Shown: positions 25,881 to 36,281, counted from the first letter of the stretch. The stretch: DNA of 64,000 nt from Deltaproteobacteria bacterium (GCA_016200545.1 JACQEO010000004.1:1-64000), one strand, 5' to 3'. Made by a program: numbers and translations. Notes: a model not told the origin generated them from the letters alone.

Positions 25881-28460
25881 TCAGCCGTGCGACGCCGTGA
25901 GCGCGGCCGTCAGCTCGCTGCCGATGCGGACGCACGCCGCGGCGTCGATCCGCAGCTGCTCGCACGCCTGTGCCGTCGTCTCGCGCGTCTCGTCGGTGAC
26001 GTGCGCCGCGAGGAATGCGCCGACTTCGTCGGCGACGCCCGCCGGGGTGAGCTGCGCCATGCCGCGAATCACGTACTGCCGCAGCATCGGATCCATCGTG
26101 ACGATACGCGTGTTCCACTCGTCGCGGACGAAGTGCCAGGCGGCGAGCCGTGAGTGCCGCCCGCCGAGTAGCCGCGCGAGCACGAAGGCGCGATCCTGCG
26201 GCCGCACGTCGTCGCTGAACGTGAGCGCGAGTGTGCGGTCGACGAGCCGCGAATCCTCGAAGCCGGCGAGGGCGAAGAGGAAACGCTCCTCCTCCTCGGG
26301 GTCGTCGGCGGCGCTGGCGCGTTTGCGCGCGAGATAGCGCTCGTAGAGCGCGGCGTTGCCGTCGCGCGCGGCGAGCCCCGCGACGACCGGCACCAGGTTT
26401 GGATCGAGCGACGTGCGGTCCTCGAGGTAGCGCTCGAGTCGCCGCGTCGCCTCGGTCCGCACCGCCGGCAGGCATGCGAGCCTTCCCAGCGCGGCGAGCA
26501 CCGTCGCGCGCTTCATCCGATCGTCGGCGCTCTCGTCGGGACGGGGGTCCCAGCCGAGCATCGCCAGCTGCGGTGCGAAGCTACTCTCGATGAGGTGCAC
26601 GAACCCCGGGCGCGCGGTGTCGTCGAGGACGTGCGTCTCGAGCCAGGAGAGCCGCTCGACGATGGCGTCGAGGACGGCGCGGTCGCCCTCGTCGCGCAAC
26701 CCGGCGAGCAGCGCGAGGAACGCGCGTACGTCGGACACGCCCGCCTTCACCAGCACCCACTGGTTGCCGACCAGGCTCAACCGTTCCTCCGGCGTCAGCG
26801 CTGCGGCGCCTGCGGCGAGGCGGGCGATGCCGGCGTCATCGAGGGCGTAGCGGTAGAAGCCCGCAGCGCCGCCGTTCGGATGGACCCAGTGCGCGCCCGG
26901 CAGCGTGACCTCGGTGTGCTCGCCGGTGAGCAGCACGCGCTCCTCGCGAACGCCGTCGGCGCCGCCGATCTTCAGGACCAGCGGTACCGGCCATCGCTGC
27001 GGCTCGGCGCCGCGCGCCGCCTCGGGATCGGCGAAGAAGCGTCGCTGCCGCAGCCGCAGCGTCGCGCCGGCGTCGTCGAAGCGGGTCGTGATCTCCACGA
27101 CCGGGTGACCGGGCTCGCGAATCCAGGCGTTGGCGATCGCGGTGATGTCTTGTCCCGAGACCGTCGAGAGCTCGCGCCAGAAATCGTCGGCAGTGGCGTT
27201 GCGCTCGGCGTAGCGCCGCAAATAGGCGCGGACGCCGTCGCGAAAGGCGTCGGCACCGAGGAACGCCTCGATCATGCGGACGACGCCCGCACCCTTCCAA
27301 TACGTGATCACGTCGAAACGCTCCGCGGCCTGCCGGGCGTTTTCGACATGGCACGAGATCGGATGCGTCGAGACCAGCGCGTCGAGCGCGAACGGACGCG
27401 CGAGTGTCGCTACGAAGTCGCGCCACATGCCCCATTCCGGCATCAGGTCGGCCGTCGCCTTCCAACCGACGAAGGTCGCGAAGGATTCGTTCAGCCAGAG
27501 ATCGTTCCACCACGCCATGGTGACGAGATCCCCCCACCACATGTGGGTCAGCTCGTGGGCGGCGGTGTAGAAGATGTCCTTCAACGTGTCGGCCGACGCC
27601 TGCGTCGGGTCGGCGGCGATCGCCGTCAGGCGATACGTGATGGCGCCGGGGTTCTCCATCGCGCCGGCCTCGAAGTCGGCGAGGCCGATCGCGTCGATTT
27701 TGCCGTACGGGTAGGGGATGGCCGTGTAGTGTGCCAGGTACTCGACCGCGCGCCGATGCGCGTCGCGGGCGTATATGCCCTTGTCGGCGAGGCCGGCAGG
27801 CAGCCAGACCCGCACCGGCACACCGTCAGTGGTGGCGACGGGATCGGTCGCCTCGAAGGGACCGACGGCGAACGCCACCAGGTACGAGGAGATCGGCGGT
27901 GTCTCGTGGAAGCGAATCTCGGTGCGGCCGTCCGTGAGCGGGCGCTCCGCCGCGACCGCGCCGTTGGCGATGGCGCGCGTGTCGCGTGGCACCACGAGCG
28001 TCACGGCCAAGCGCGCCTTGAACTCCGGCTCGTCGAAGCAGGGGAACGCGCGCCGCGCGTCGGCGGCCTCGAACTGCGTCGCCGCGTAACGCGCGCCGTC
28101 CTTGACCGATCGATACAGGCCGCGCAGCTTCTCGAGGATGGTGCCGGCGAACGCGATGCGTAACGTCGCGGCCCCCGGCGCCAGCGGCGTCGGGAAAACC
28201 AGCGACACCGCCTCAGCCTGCGGGTGCACGACGATCCGCGCGCTGCGCCCGTCGGCGAGCCGTGCCTCGTGGAGATCGAGATCGAGCGCGTGCACGATCA
28301 CGGTATCGGTGGGCGCCGCGATCTCGAGCGCGATCTCGACCGTGCCGGTGAACCGCCAGGCCTCGAGATCCAGCTCCAGGCGCAGCGCGTACCGACGCGG
28401 AAGCACCTGCTTCGTGAGGCGGAAGTTTGGACCCGGATCGCTCGGCTCGTGCGCCGCCAC
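25881..28460 (-). CDS. pepN: M1-family zinc aminopeptidase
   Basis: This 859-aa metallopeptidase has the gluzincin signature HELTHMWWGD (about residue 300) followed by NESFATFVGW with the third zinc ligand, and the exopeptidase motif GAMENPGAIT (about 265). A beta-rich N-terminal domain and an ERAP1-type C-terminal helical domain bring it to the usual M1 length. GTG 28460 starts the protein nine residues before GPNFRLTKQ, as in relatives. ATG 28553 would add a 31-residue unlike extension and is the alternative. It removes N-terminal residues from peptides, probably in the cytoplasm, as no signal peptide is seen. Confidence 0.85.
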   Translation of the reverse strand: MAAHEPSDPGPNFRLTKQVLPRRYALRLELDLEAWRFTGTVEIALEIAAPTDTVIVHALDLDLHEARLADGRSARIVVHPQAEAVSLVFPTPLAPGAATLRIAFAGTILEKLRGLYRSVKDGARYAATQFEAADARRAFPCFDEPEFKARLAVTLVVPRDTRAIANGAVAAERPLTDGRTEIRFHETPPISSYLVAFAVGPFEATDPVATTDGVPVRVWLPAGLADKGIYARDAHRRAVEYLAHYTAIPYPYGKIDAIGLADFEAGAMENPGAITYRLTAIAADPTQASADTLKDIFYTAAHELTHMWWGDLVTMAWWNDLWLNESFATFVGWKATADLMPEWGMWRDFVATLARPFALDALVSTHPISCHVENARQAAERFDVITYWKGAGVVRMIEAFLGADAFRDGVRAYLRRYAERNATADDFWRELSTVSGQDITAIANAWIREPGHPVVEITTRFDDAGATLRLRQRRFFADPEAARGAEPQRWPVPLVLKIGGADGVREERVLLTGEHTEVTLPGAHWVHPNGGAAGFYRYALDDAGIARLAAGAAALTPEERLSLVGNQWVLVKAGVSDVRAFLALLAGLRDEGDRAVLDAIVERLSWLETHVLDDTARPGFVHLIESSFAPQLAMLGWDPRPDESADDRMKRATVLAALGRLACLPAVRTEATRRLERYLEDRTSLDPNLVPVVAGLAARDGNAALYERYLARKRASAADDPEEEERFLFALAGFEDSRLVDRTLALTFSDDVRPQDRAFVLARLLGGRHSRLAAWHFVRDEWNTRIVTMDPMLRQYVIRGMAQLTPAGVADEVGAFLAAHVTDETRETTAQACEQLRIDAAACVRIGSELTAALTASHG

Positions 28461-28588
28461 GGCGCGGTACTGTGGCCGAGCGCCGTGCGGCGCGCAAGGG
28501 CGCCGGCCCGCCGTCACGGACTCACACGCGAGCGCCGCCGTCTTCAGCCGCATCGATCCAGGGGTGTGATGCGGCGGCGCGCCCGATC

Positions 28589-30814
28589 TCAGTCGAGCTT
28601 GTCCTTGAACTGCGCGGCGTCGTTGCGGGACGCGGGCGCGGTGAACGCCGAACCCCAGCAGCGGCCGTCGCTGCTCCGCAGCTGCACGCTGACGGCGGGA
28701 TCCTGTGCAAACGGGAGCGAGGATAGTGCGAGGTTCGTTCGCTTTGCCTTCACGCGCAGGCTCGCGAAGCCTTCGGCGCCCGCCTTCAGCAACGCGCCGA
28801 GGACGCCGCTCGGCGTCAGCTCGCGATCGGCGTAGTGCAGAACGCTCGTCGAGGACTTCCAGCAGGGCTTCCCACGGCACACACCACCGCCGGGGATCTC
28901 GGCGCGCAGCCGCAAGCTCGGCGCGCCGGCCGTGGTATCGTAGAGGCAGAGGGTGTAATCAGTCGCGCCGCCGACGGGATCACCGAAGTCGGCGAGGGTC
29001 GTCGCGTCACCCTTCGCCCACTTCCACGTGAGGAGATCCCTGTTCGACGTCGTGCCGTGTTTCACGACCACGGAACCGGCAAGGGCGGCGCGACACGTCG
29101 GGGCCGGCGCCGCGGTGCCGGAGCAGACGCCCGCGCTGCACGTATCGGGCGCGATGCATGGGTTGCCGTCGTCGCACGCCGCGCCCGGGGGATCGAACCG
29201 GCAGTCGGGCGCGCAGCAGTCGCCGGAGGCGACGTTGCCGTCATCGCAGTCCTCGCCGGCGGTGACGATGCCGTTGCCGCACGCGGTGAGCGTGCAGTTC
29301 GAGTCGCAGCCGTCGCCGTCCACGAGGTTGCCGTCGTCGCACATCTCGCCCGGCTCGACGGTGTCGTTGCCGCAGATCGTCGCCTCGTCGGCGCCGACGT
29401 CGACGCGCGGGCCGTTCACGCGCGGCGCGCCGTCGAGGTCGACCTCGCCGACGCCGGGCATGAATGCGGGATCCCCGGCGTTGATCGCGGGCGAAGCGGC
29501 GGAGAGGTGGACGTCGCCGGCGTCGGGCGTGGCCAGCAGAGGGTCGGCGAAGAGCGAGCTCGCGTCTTCGGCGGTCGCGGCGCGGTAGGCGGCGAACCCG
29601 GCGTAGAGCGTCCCATTCCACATGAACTCGGCCGCCGACGCGCCGCCCGGCGTGAACCACAGATTGTAGTCGAGCATGGTGCCGACGTTGCCGTCGTCGG
29701 AAGTGATGAGCCGGTGCTGGGCCGTCGCGACGATCACGTTGTTCCGCACGACGTTGTCCTCGGCGTACTGGATCCAGAGTTCGCCGAAGCCGGTGCCTAG
29801 CGTGTCGTTGTGGTAGAGGGTGTTGTTGAGGAAGGCGCAGTTTCGTACGCGCCCGACCGAGGACACAAAGCTGCCGAAGACCAAGCCCGCCTTGTCGTTC
29901 GCGATCAGCACGTTGTCGCGGACGATGATGCCGGTGGTCACGATGGCGCGATTCTCGGCGCCGACCTCGAGCCCGAGGTCGGATTCGGTGACGAGGTTGT
30001 TTTCGATCGTGATATTGGCGCCGCCGTCGACGTAGATGCCGCCGGCGAATCCGCCGCCGTAGATCGAGCGCGCGCGCGTGACGCGGTTGCGGCGGCAGAC
30101 GCCGTTGCGCGCCACCTTCGCCGGGTCCGGCTGGATGTCGGTTTCGCCGCCGATGAAGTCGATGCCGATGTTGTTGACGTCGTGCACGTCGTTGTCGGTC
30201 ACCTGGAAGTCGGTGACGTTGCCGTTCAGGGTCAGGGCCTCGCTCGGCGCCGGCTCGCAGTCGTAGATCTCGTTGCCGTCGATGACGAGGTCGGAGATCG
30301 GGCTCGCCGCCGTACCGTAGACGGTGATGCCCATGGCGTTCTGGCCGCGGATATCGTGGATGCGGTTGTCGCGGATCTCGATGTGCGAACCGGCCCCGAG
30401 TACGCGCACGCCCGAGCCGTCGTCGACGCCGAGGTCGTTCTGGATCTCGAAGCCGATGAGCTTCACGTAGCTGCGCGAATCGATCAGCACCATGTCGGCG
30501 CCGGGCACGCCGGTGCCGTCGAGGACGGGGCGCTCACCGGGCGCCGCCTGCAGCGTGATGTAACCGGCGTCGGCGTCGCCGCTCGCGGGAAAGACGAGCT
30601 TCTCGAAGTAGAGCGTCGGCTTCTCCTGGACGAGGACCGTGTCACCCGCGACGGCGACGTTCAGCGCCGCCTGAATGGATAGGAAGTCACCGCCGCTCGC
30701 CGCGACGGTGTACGTCGCCGCCGCGCTCGTCGCCGTGTGCAGGGGGGCGAGCAGCGCGAGCGCCCAGATCGCGTGCGGGTGGCGGCGGGCGCGACGCGCC
30801 GTGGAACGAGGCAT
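28589..30814 (-). CDS. Secreted parallel beta-helix protein with Cys-rich repeats
   Basis: This 741-aa protein begins with a signal peptide ([20 protein letters not shown]). Residues about 35-455 carry right-handed beta-helix repeats ([47 protein letters not shown]). Next come DUF4215/'myxo' Cys-rich repeats ([32 protein letters not shown]) at about 475-560. A C-terminal beta-rich module follows, with [29 protein letters not shown] and NDAAQFKDK. Such proteins are surface or extracellular and often polysaccharide-related, but no lyase active site is evident. The C-terminal module looks like a lineage-specific domain. Confidence 0.8.
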   Translation of the reverse strand: MPRSTARRARRHPHAIWALALLAPLHTATSAAATYTVAASGGDFLSIQAALNVAVAGDTVLVQEKPTLYFEKLVFPASGDADAGYITLQAAPGERPVLDGTGVPGADMVLIDSRSYVKLIGFEIQNDLGVDDGSGVRVLGAGSHIEIRDNRIHDIRGQNAMGITVYGTAASPISDLVIDGNEIYDCEPAPSEALTLNGNVTDFQVTDNDVHDVNNIGIDFIGGETDIQPDPAKVARNGVCRRNRVTRARSIYGGGFAGGIYVDGGANITIENNLVTESDLGLEVGAENRAIVTTGIIVRDNVLIANDKAGLVFGSFVSSVGRVRNCAFLNNTLYHNDTLGTGFGELWIQYAEDNVVRNNVIVATAQHRLITSDDGNVGTMLDYNLWFTPGGASAAEFMWNGTLYAGFAAYRAATAEDASSLFADPLLATPDAGDVHLSAASPAINAGDPAFMPGVGEVDLDGAPRVNGPRVDVGADEATICGNDTVEPGEMCDDGNLVDGDGCDSNCTLTACGNGIVTAGEDCDDGNVASGDCCAPDCRFDPPGAACDDGNPCIAPDTCSAGVCSGTAAPAPTCRAALAGSVVVKHGTTSNRDLLTWKWAKGDATTLADFGDPVGGATDYTLCLYDTTAGAPSLRLRAEIPGGGVCRGKPCWKSSTSVLHYADRELTPSGVLGALLKAGAEGFASLRVKAKRTNLALSSLPFAQDPAVSVQLRSSDGRCWGSAFTAPASRNDAAQFKDKLD

Positions 30815-30820
30815 TCCCGC

Positions 30821-32731
30821 CTACGCGGCGCGCTCGACGACGGTGTCGATCATCGCCTGCACGATGGCGCCCACCTCGCCGTCCTTCGGCGTGAAGACGT
30901 GGCGGATACCGAGTCGATCGAGCTTCGGCCGATCCGCTTCGGGGATGATGCCGCCCATCACGACCGGGATCGTGTCGGCGCCGGCCTCGCGCAAGCCGCG
31001 CTGGACTTCGGTCGCGATCCAGAGGTGCGAGCCCGAGAGGCTGGAAATGCCGATCAGGTCGACGTCCTCTTGAATCGCGGTCGTGACAATCATTGCCGGC
31101 GTCTGCTTGAGCCCCGTGTAGACCACTTCCATGCCGGATTCGCGGCAGGCGAATGCGAGGAGCTTCACGGCGTTGATGTGGCCGTCGAGCCCCGATTTTG
31201 CGAGCAGCACGCGCATGCGCCGTGGCGCGCGCGGCAGGCGCAGCGCCGGGGCGTCCGTGATCTCGGAGCCGAGGGGTGCCTGGTAGCGGGCGCCGAGCGC
31301 CTCTTCGAGGGCCGTCGTCCACTCGCCGGTGGAGCCGCCGGCGATGGCGAGGGCGATCGACGCCGGCAGCACGTTCTCCCCGGCGGCCGCGGCGCGCTTG
31401 AGCTCCGCGATCGCACGCGTCACCGCGGTCGTATCGCGCTCGGCCTTCCAGCGTGCGAGCGCAGCGACGCGGCGCTCGACGTGGGCGACGGTAACGAGGT
31501 CTTCCTCGCATACGCGCGGCGTGCCGCTGAACGCAGCGATCTCGCCGGTGAACGCGTTCACGCCGACGACCAGTCGTTCCTTGCTCTCGATCTGCTGCCT
31601 CCAGCGTACCAGCGCCGCCGTGAGGCGCGTGGCGATCCAGCCGATGCTGTGCGCGTAGCCGAGGCGTTCCATCTCGGCGACGATCTGGCGCGCCGCGTCC
31701 TTGATCTCGGTGGTGACCGCCTCGATGACCTTCGAGCCCTCGAAGATATCGGGATAATCGGCGACGCCGGTCTCGTGCATCAGCACTTGTTGTGTGCGCA
31801 GCGCGAGGATCTGCTCGCTTGGATCCGGCAGGCCGAGGGCCTCGCGAAACCCGGGCAGTTGCAGAGCACCGACGCGCGCCGAAGCCGAGAGCACGACCGG
31901 CAATGCCTCGTAGGCGATGCGGACGATGTTGACCTCAGGCTGTTGCTCGGTGAGCGTCAGCGAGCGCACCTGGCACCCGGCGCGCCACTTGGTCGTGATG
32001 CCGTAGCGCTCCCGGCAGAGCTCCGTCCAGAGCTGGCTGTACGCTCGAACCTTGGCGATCTCAGGGACGAGCTCGATACCGGAGTTGATGAAGAAGCTGA
32101 TGCGTTCGACGACCCCGGCGAAGACGTCGGCCGCAAGAGCCGGGCGGATCGTCTCGAGGATCAAGACGGCGTTGCCGATCGCGTAGCCGACCTCCTCGGC
32201 CGGCGACGCTCCCGACTCCATGAAGTGGTAGCCGCAGCTGTTCATGGGATTCCACTGCGGGGTCTCGGTCGCTGCGAAGACGATGAGGTCGGTGGAGAGC
32301 CGCAGGGAGACCGCAGGGTCGAAGATCGAGGTACCGCGCGCGACGAACTCCTTCAGGAGATCGTTCTGCGTCGTGCCGCGCAGCCGGGCCCGCGGTACCC
32401 CGCGCTTGTCGGCGAGCGCGACGTAGAGCGCGAAGAGCCAGGGCGCGGTGGCATTGATCGTCATCGACGTGTTGATCGTGCCCTGGTCGATGTCGCGGAA
32501 GAGCGTGTCCATGTCGCCGAAGTGCGAGATCGACACGCCGGTGCCGCCAATCTCGCCGGCGGCCATGGGGTCGTCGGCGTCGTAGCCGTTTTGCGTCGGA
32601 AGATCGAAGGCGACCGAGAGGCCGCGCTGGCCGTGCGCGAGGTTCTCACGGTAGCGACGGTTAGACTGCTCGGCGTCGCCGAATCCGGCGTACGTGCGAA
32701 TGATCCAAGGGGCGCGGGCGGCTTCGGGCAT
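30821..32731 (-). CDS. B12-dependent acyl-CoA mutase (ethylmalonyl-CoA mutase-like)
   Basis: This 636-aa protein is a methylmalonyl-CoA mutase large-subunit fold fused to a cobalamin-binding domain. The catalytic half shows TYAGFGDAEQSNRRYREN, SVAFDLPTQNGYDADDP and TTQNDLLKEFVARGT. The segment CQVRSLTLTEQQPEVNIVR and the LALRTQQVLMHE region are closer to ethylmalonyl-CoA mutase than to classical MCM. The B12-domain motif, usually D-x-H-x-x-G, reads DGHINA at about residue 515, so the Gly is Ala. GSHL and the GGIIP loop are otherwise conserved. ATG 32731 has GGAG nine bases upstream. No mutase chaperone (MeaB) or epimerase is nearby. Confidence 0.85.
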   Translation of the reverse strand: MPEAARAPWIIRTYAGFGDAEQSNRRYRENLAHGQRGLSVAFDLPTQNGYDADDPMAAGEIGGTGVSISHFGDMDTLFRDIDQGTINTSMTINATAPWLFALYVALADKRGVPRARLRGTTQNDLLKEFVARGTSIFDPAVSLRLSTDLIVFAATETPQWNPMNSCGYHFMESGASPAEEVGYAIGNAVLILETIRPALAADVFAGVVERISFFINSGIELVPEIAKVRAYSQLWTELCRERYGITTKWRAGCQVRSLTLTEQQPEVNIVRIAYEALPVVLSASARVGALQLPGFREALGLPDPSEQILALRTQQVLMHETGVADYPDIFEGSKVIEAVTTEIKDAARQIVAEMERLGYAHSIGWIATRLTAALVRWRQQIESKERLVVGVNAFTGEIAAFSGTPRVCEEDLVTVAHVERRVAALARWKAERDTTAVTRAIAELKRAAAAGENVLPASIALAIAGGSTGEWTTALEEALGARYQAPLGSEITDAPALRLPRAPRRMRVLLAKSGLDGHINAVKLLAFACRESGMEVVYTGLKQTPAMIVTTAIQEDVDLIGISSLSGSHLWIATEVQRGLREAGADTIPVVMGGIIPEADRPKLDRLGIRHVFTPKDGEVGAIVQAMIDTVVERAA

Positions 32732-32810
32732 GGGCGTCACTCCGAGGTGCGGATTCTCGCCCGCGCCACCGGCAGAGGCAAGGCGCGATCCGTGCGTGGC
32801 GTCCCGCGTA

Positions 32811-33281
32811 TCAGGCGGGCGGGACGATGGGCGGCGGCTCGACGGTCGCCACCGCGTCGTGGACGGCGCGCTCGAGCACCGGCGTCACGACGAGCGGCGG
32901 CGCGCTCTGCGCGACTACGACGAGCGCGCCGCCGATCACGAGTTCGAAGACGACCGCGCCCCAACCGGGGAGACCCGGGCTGCCGTCGACGTAGACGCCG
33001 AAGAGCCGTCCCGCGCATGCGCCAAGCCAGAGGAGCCCGACGAAGAGCACCCGGGTACGGTGGACCGCCGGGTCGACTGCGGCGAAGAGCGTGTAGACGC
33101 CCATCACGATGAAGATCCCACCATACGTGGCGCGGATCTCGCCCATCGCCGCCGCCATATGCGCCGGGTTGGTGTAGGTCAGGCCGAGGAGCCCGAGGAC
33201 GCGCTCAGGGTACACCAGGCCGCAGACGCCGAGCGCGAAAATGATCAGGCCGACGACGATCGTCGTGACGCGTGGGTTCAT
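32811..33281 (-). CDS. DUF4345-like membrane protein
   Basis: This 156-aa protein has four predicted membrane helices: VTTIVVGLIIFALGVCGLVY, YGGIFIVMGVYTLFA, VLFVGLLWLGACAGRLFGV and WGAVVFELVIGGALVVVAQ. The motif EIRATYGGIFIVMG and the GRLFGVYVDG stretch fit DUF4345. The C-terminal tail is Pro/Val-rich. Function is unknown. It lies upstream of the mutase on the same strand with about 80 bases between. Confidence 0.7.
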   Translation of the reverse strand: MNPRVTTIVVGLIIFALGVCGLVYPERVLGLLGLTYTNPAHMAAAMGEIRATYGGIFIVMGVYTLFAAVDPAVHRTRVLFVGLLWLGACAGRLFGVYVDGSPGLPGWGAVVFELVIGGALVVVAQSAPPLVVTPVLERAVHDAVATVEPPPIVPPA

Positions 33282-33356
33282 CGGCCGGCGAGCATAGCAT
33301 CAGCGCGCGTGTGCACGAAACCGATACCCGATCGGTCGGGGACGGCCGCCCGGCGA

Positions 33357-34031
33357 TCACGATGCGTGATGCCGGCGACCGACTCCAAGGCCGAGCGCGA
33401 GCAGCGCGCCGCCGACGAGCGGTAGCGCGACCCCGCGTCCCGAGGCGTGTGCCCATTCCCAGAGCCGCGCGAGCGTCCGCTTCGTGGGCGTCGTCGTGGC
33501 CGACGTCCCCAGCTCCGTCACGGAGACGCCTGTGAACCACGCGGCGCCGGTGTTGAGGTTCGCGTAGCTGCCGAGCCGCAGGCACACATCCCACTGCGTC
33601 TCGTCGCCGGCACGCGCGATCACCTCGAGCGGCTGCCACTCCTGCGTGCCGCGCAGCTCGGCCGAGTCAGCGACGCGCGGCTCGATCGCGATGTGCGCGC
33701 CCGACGCGCTCGTACCCACTTCGCGTGTGCGCGCGCGTACGGCGACGCGGTAGGTGACGCCGGGCTCGACGGCGACGGTCTGACACCAGCGCGCGTCGTT
33801 CGGCGTGACGTTGCGGATCTCGGCGCTGCCGCTGCCGCTCGTCGCGCCGGGCTGCGTCCAGGAGAACTCCACGCCGTCGCGGGCCCACGCATCGGTGCGC
33901 CATTCGGCAGGCATACCTGCGGAGCCCGTGCTGAAGTCGCCGTTTCGCACCGTCATCGTCGCGCGTGCCACCGCGGCCAGTCCGAGCGCGGCCGCGACGA
34001 GCACGGGGACCGTGGCACGGACGGTTCTCAT
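33357..34031 (-). CDS. Secreted carbohydrate-binding-like protein
   Basis: This 224-aa protein has a signal peptide (VPVLVAAALGLAAVARA). A jelly-roll-like domain follows, beginning with TVRNGDFSTGSAGMPAEW, a pattern typical of CBM4/9-like galactose-binding folds, with WCQTVAVEPGVTYRVAVRAR. A C-terminal hydrophobic helix (ALPLVGGALLALGLGVG) followed by RRHH resembles a sorting or anchoring tail. The ATG at 34031 overlaps the fabF-like stop (ATGA), so the two are coupled despite unrelated roles. No enzyme domain is present. Confidence 0.68.
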   Translation of the reverse strand: MRTVRATVPVLVAAALGLAAVARATMTVRNGDFSTGSAGMPAEWRTDAWARDGVEFSWTQPGATSGSGSAEIRNVTPNDARWCQTVAVEPGVTYRVAVRARTREVGTSASGAHIAIEPRVADSAELRGTQEWQPLEVIARAGDETQWDVCLRLGSYANLNTGAAWFTGVSVTELGTSATTTPTKRTLARLWEWAHASGRGVALPLVGGALLALGLGVGRRHHAS

Positions 34032-35272
34032 TTCTCCCATCGCCGCAGCACCAGCGAGGCGTTCGCGCCTCCGAAGCCGAAGGAGTTGGTGAGGGCGTGG
34101 TGCACGTCGGCGCGCCGCGCGGTGTGCGGAACGTAGTCGAGATCGCAGCCGGTGTCGGGATGATCGAGGTTGATGGTCGGCGTGATGATCCCGGTCTCGA
34201 GCGTCTTCGCGGTGATGAGCGTCTCGAGCGCGCCCGAAGCGCCGATCAGGTGACCGGTCATCGATTTCGTCGCGCTCACCGCCAGACGGTCGGCGTGCGC
34301 GCCGAACACGAGCTTCAGGCCTTGCGTCTCGTTGAGATCACCGATCGGCGTCGAGGTGGCGTGCGCGTTCACGTAGTCGACGTCCTCGGGACGGACGCGC
34401 GCGCTCGCGAGCGCGGCCTGCATGCAGGCGGCGACGCCGATGCCGTCTGGGAGCGGCGCGGCGATGTGAAACGCCTCGCTGCCGGTCGCGTAACCGAGGA
34501 TCTCGGCGTAGATGTGCGCGCCGCGGGCGCGCGCGTGCTCGAGCGACTCGACGATGAGCATGGCGGCGCCCTCGGAGAGGACGAAGCCGTCGCGGTCGCG
34601 GTCAAACGGGCGGCTGGCGCGCTCCGGCTCGTCGTTCCGCAACGTCACCGCGCGCGAGTTTGCGAAGCCGGCGATCTCGGTCGGATCGATCAGTGCGTCG
34701 GTGCCGCCGGCGATGACGGCGTCGCAGGTGCCCTCGCGGACGTACCGCCAGGCCTCGCCGACCGCGTTCAGACCCGAGGCGCAGGCGTTGCCGATGGTGA
34801 AGTTCGGCCCGCGTACTTGCAGCCGGATCGCGACTTGGGCGGCGCCCATGTTGGTGGTGATGGCGGTGATGTAGAATGGTGAGACGCCGCTCGGCCCGTC
34901 CTGGTTGAAGCTGGTCACGGTGCGGAAGATCGTGCGCGCGCCGCCGTTGTTGTTGCCGAGAAGGACGCCGATGCGGCGCCCGTTGTCGGTGGTGATCGGC
35001 AGCTCGGCGTCCTCCACCGCCATGACCGAGGCGGCGACGGCGTAGCGCGCGAAGTCGTCCATGCGCTTCAGGTGCTTCGCAGGCATGTAGCGGCCGGGCT
35101 CGAAGCCGCGTACCTCGCCGGCGATGCGGCAAAGTTGATTCGAGACGTCGAAGAGGGTGATCGGGCCGATGCCCGAGCGGCCGGCGCACGCGCTCTCCCA
35201 GATCGCGGCGGCGCCGGTGCCGATCGGGGTCACGCCACCGAGACCGGTGATGACGACTCGCGGAGCAGTCAT
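34028..35272 (-). CDS. fabF: Beta-ketoacyl-ACP synthase II-type enzyme
   Basis: This 414-aa condensing enzyme elongates acyl-ACP with malonyl-ACP. The catalytic triad is intact: Cys in GNACASGLNAV (about residue 165), His in NAHATSTPIGD (about 305) and His in TKSMTGHLIGASG (about 341). The glycine-rich end SFGFGGANASL is complete. It stands alone, without acpP, fabG or fabD beside it, so it may be a secondary FabF or serve a specialised lipid or polyketide. It is divergent from the alpha/beta hydrolase. Confidence 0.88.
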   Translation of the reverse strand: MTAPRVVITGLGGVTPIGTGAAAIWESACAGRSGIGPITLFDVSNQLCRIAGEVRGFEPGRYMPAKHLKRMDDFARYAVAASVMAVEDAELPITTDNGRRIGVLLGNNNGGARTIFRTVTSFNQDGPSGVSPFYITAITTNMGAAQVAIRLQVRGPNFTIGNACASGLNAVGEAWRYVREGTCDAVIAGGTDALIDPTEIAGFANSRAVTLRNDEPERASRPFDRDRDGFVLSEGAAMLIVESLEHARARGAHIYAEILGYATGSEAFHIAAPLPDGIGVAACMQAALASARVRPEDVDYVNAHATSTPIGDLNETQGLKLVFGAHADRLAVSATKSMTGHLIGASGALETLITAKTLETGIITPTINLDHPDTGCDLDYVPHTARRADVHHALTNSFGFGGANASLVLRRWEK

Positions 35273-35375
35273 GAGTGATCCGCGTATCTGTAGATGCCCC
35301 GTCGAGATCGGTCAAACATCGCCGCCGGGCCCCGTCGACGTTGGTGCGCGGACCGCTCGGTGATAGATGCGACCG

Positions 35376-36138
35376 ATGCCGATCGCCGACCTCCCTGGGG
35401 CGCGCGTCTACTACGAGATCCATGGTGACGGGCCGTGGCTCGTCTTCGCCCACGGCGCCGGGGGCAACCATCTTTTTGTGGTGGCAGCAGGTGCCGTATT
35501 TCGCGCGCCGCTTTCGTTGCGTGGTGTACGACCAACCGGGGTGGGGAGAATCGACGTGCGAGGGTGGTCCGAATCCGACACGGTTCGCGCGCGACCTCTG
35601 CACCCTCCTCGATCACCTCGGCGCCGATCGCGTCGCGCTCGTCGGACAGTCGATGAGCGGCTGGGCGGTGCTGGGGAGCGCGCTCGCGGCGCCCTCGCGC
35701 GTGACGCACGTGCTGCTCGCGAGCACGCTCGCCGGACTCGTCGACGACGCGACCGCGGCGCTGCTGCTGCGTGCGATCGACGTCGATGCGGAGCGTCCGC
35801 TCGACGGGCGCGTAGCGCTCGCTGCCGATTTTCCCGAGCGTGACCCGACGCGCACGTTTCTCTTCGAGCGCATCACGGCGATGAACCCACCGCTCGGCGC
35901 GCCGTTCCTGCGCGCGCTCGTCGCGCTGCGGTTGTCATTGCCGGCGGTATCGCCGCCGTTCGCGACGGCGTTCGTCGCCGGCGACCGCGACCGCCTGTTT
36001 CCGCTGCCGCTCGTTCAACTCGCCCACGCCCGCATGCCGGAGGCGCAGCTGACGGTTGTACCCGGGGCCGGGCACTCGGTGTACTTCGAGCATCCGGAGG
36101 CGTTCAACCACGCACTCGACGCGCTCCTCGCGCGCTGA
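35376..36138 (+). pseudogene. Alpha/beta hydrolase with single-base frameshift
   Basis: The first 34 codons (MPIADLPGARVYYEIHGDGP, then HGAGGNHLF) read in one frame. The rest (WWQQVPYFARRFRCVVYDQ onward) reads in the next frame. Skipping the single G at 35478, after a run of five T, joins them into a normal hydrolase. The downstream part has the nucleophile elbow GQSMSGWAV, acid site GDRDRLFP and catalytic His in GAGHSVYFEHPE. All active-site parts are therefore present, and only the reading frame is broken. It may be a sequencing or assembly error at the homopolymer, a recent mutation or, least likely, ribosomal slippage. Confidence 0.75.
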
Positions 36139-36281
36139 GGGCTCGGGTACGAACCCCGCGCTCTCCTCGGCGCGGGGTCGCCACGGAGGCCGAGGCCCTG
36201 CTTCGCGCGCCTTGCTCCCATCAGAGCGGTCGCGATACGGTGCGAGCCGGGCGTACGTGCCCCAGACAGAGGAGATCCGTC

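Noticed and set aside
30737..33112. 791-codon open frame on the + strand
   Set aside because: Antisense to the acyl-CoA mutase; no domain, shadow composition.
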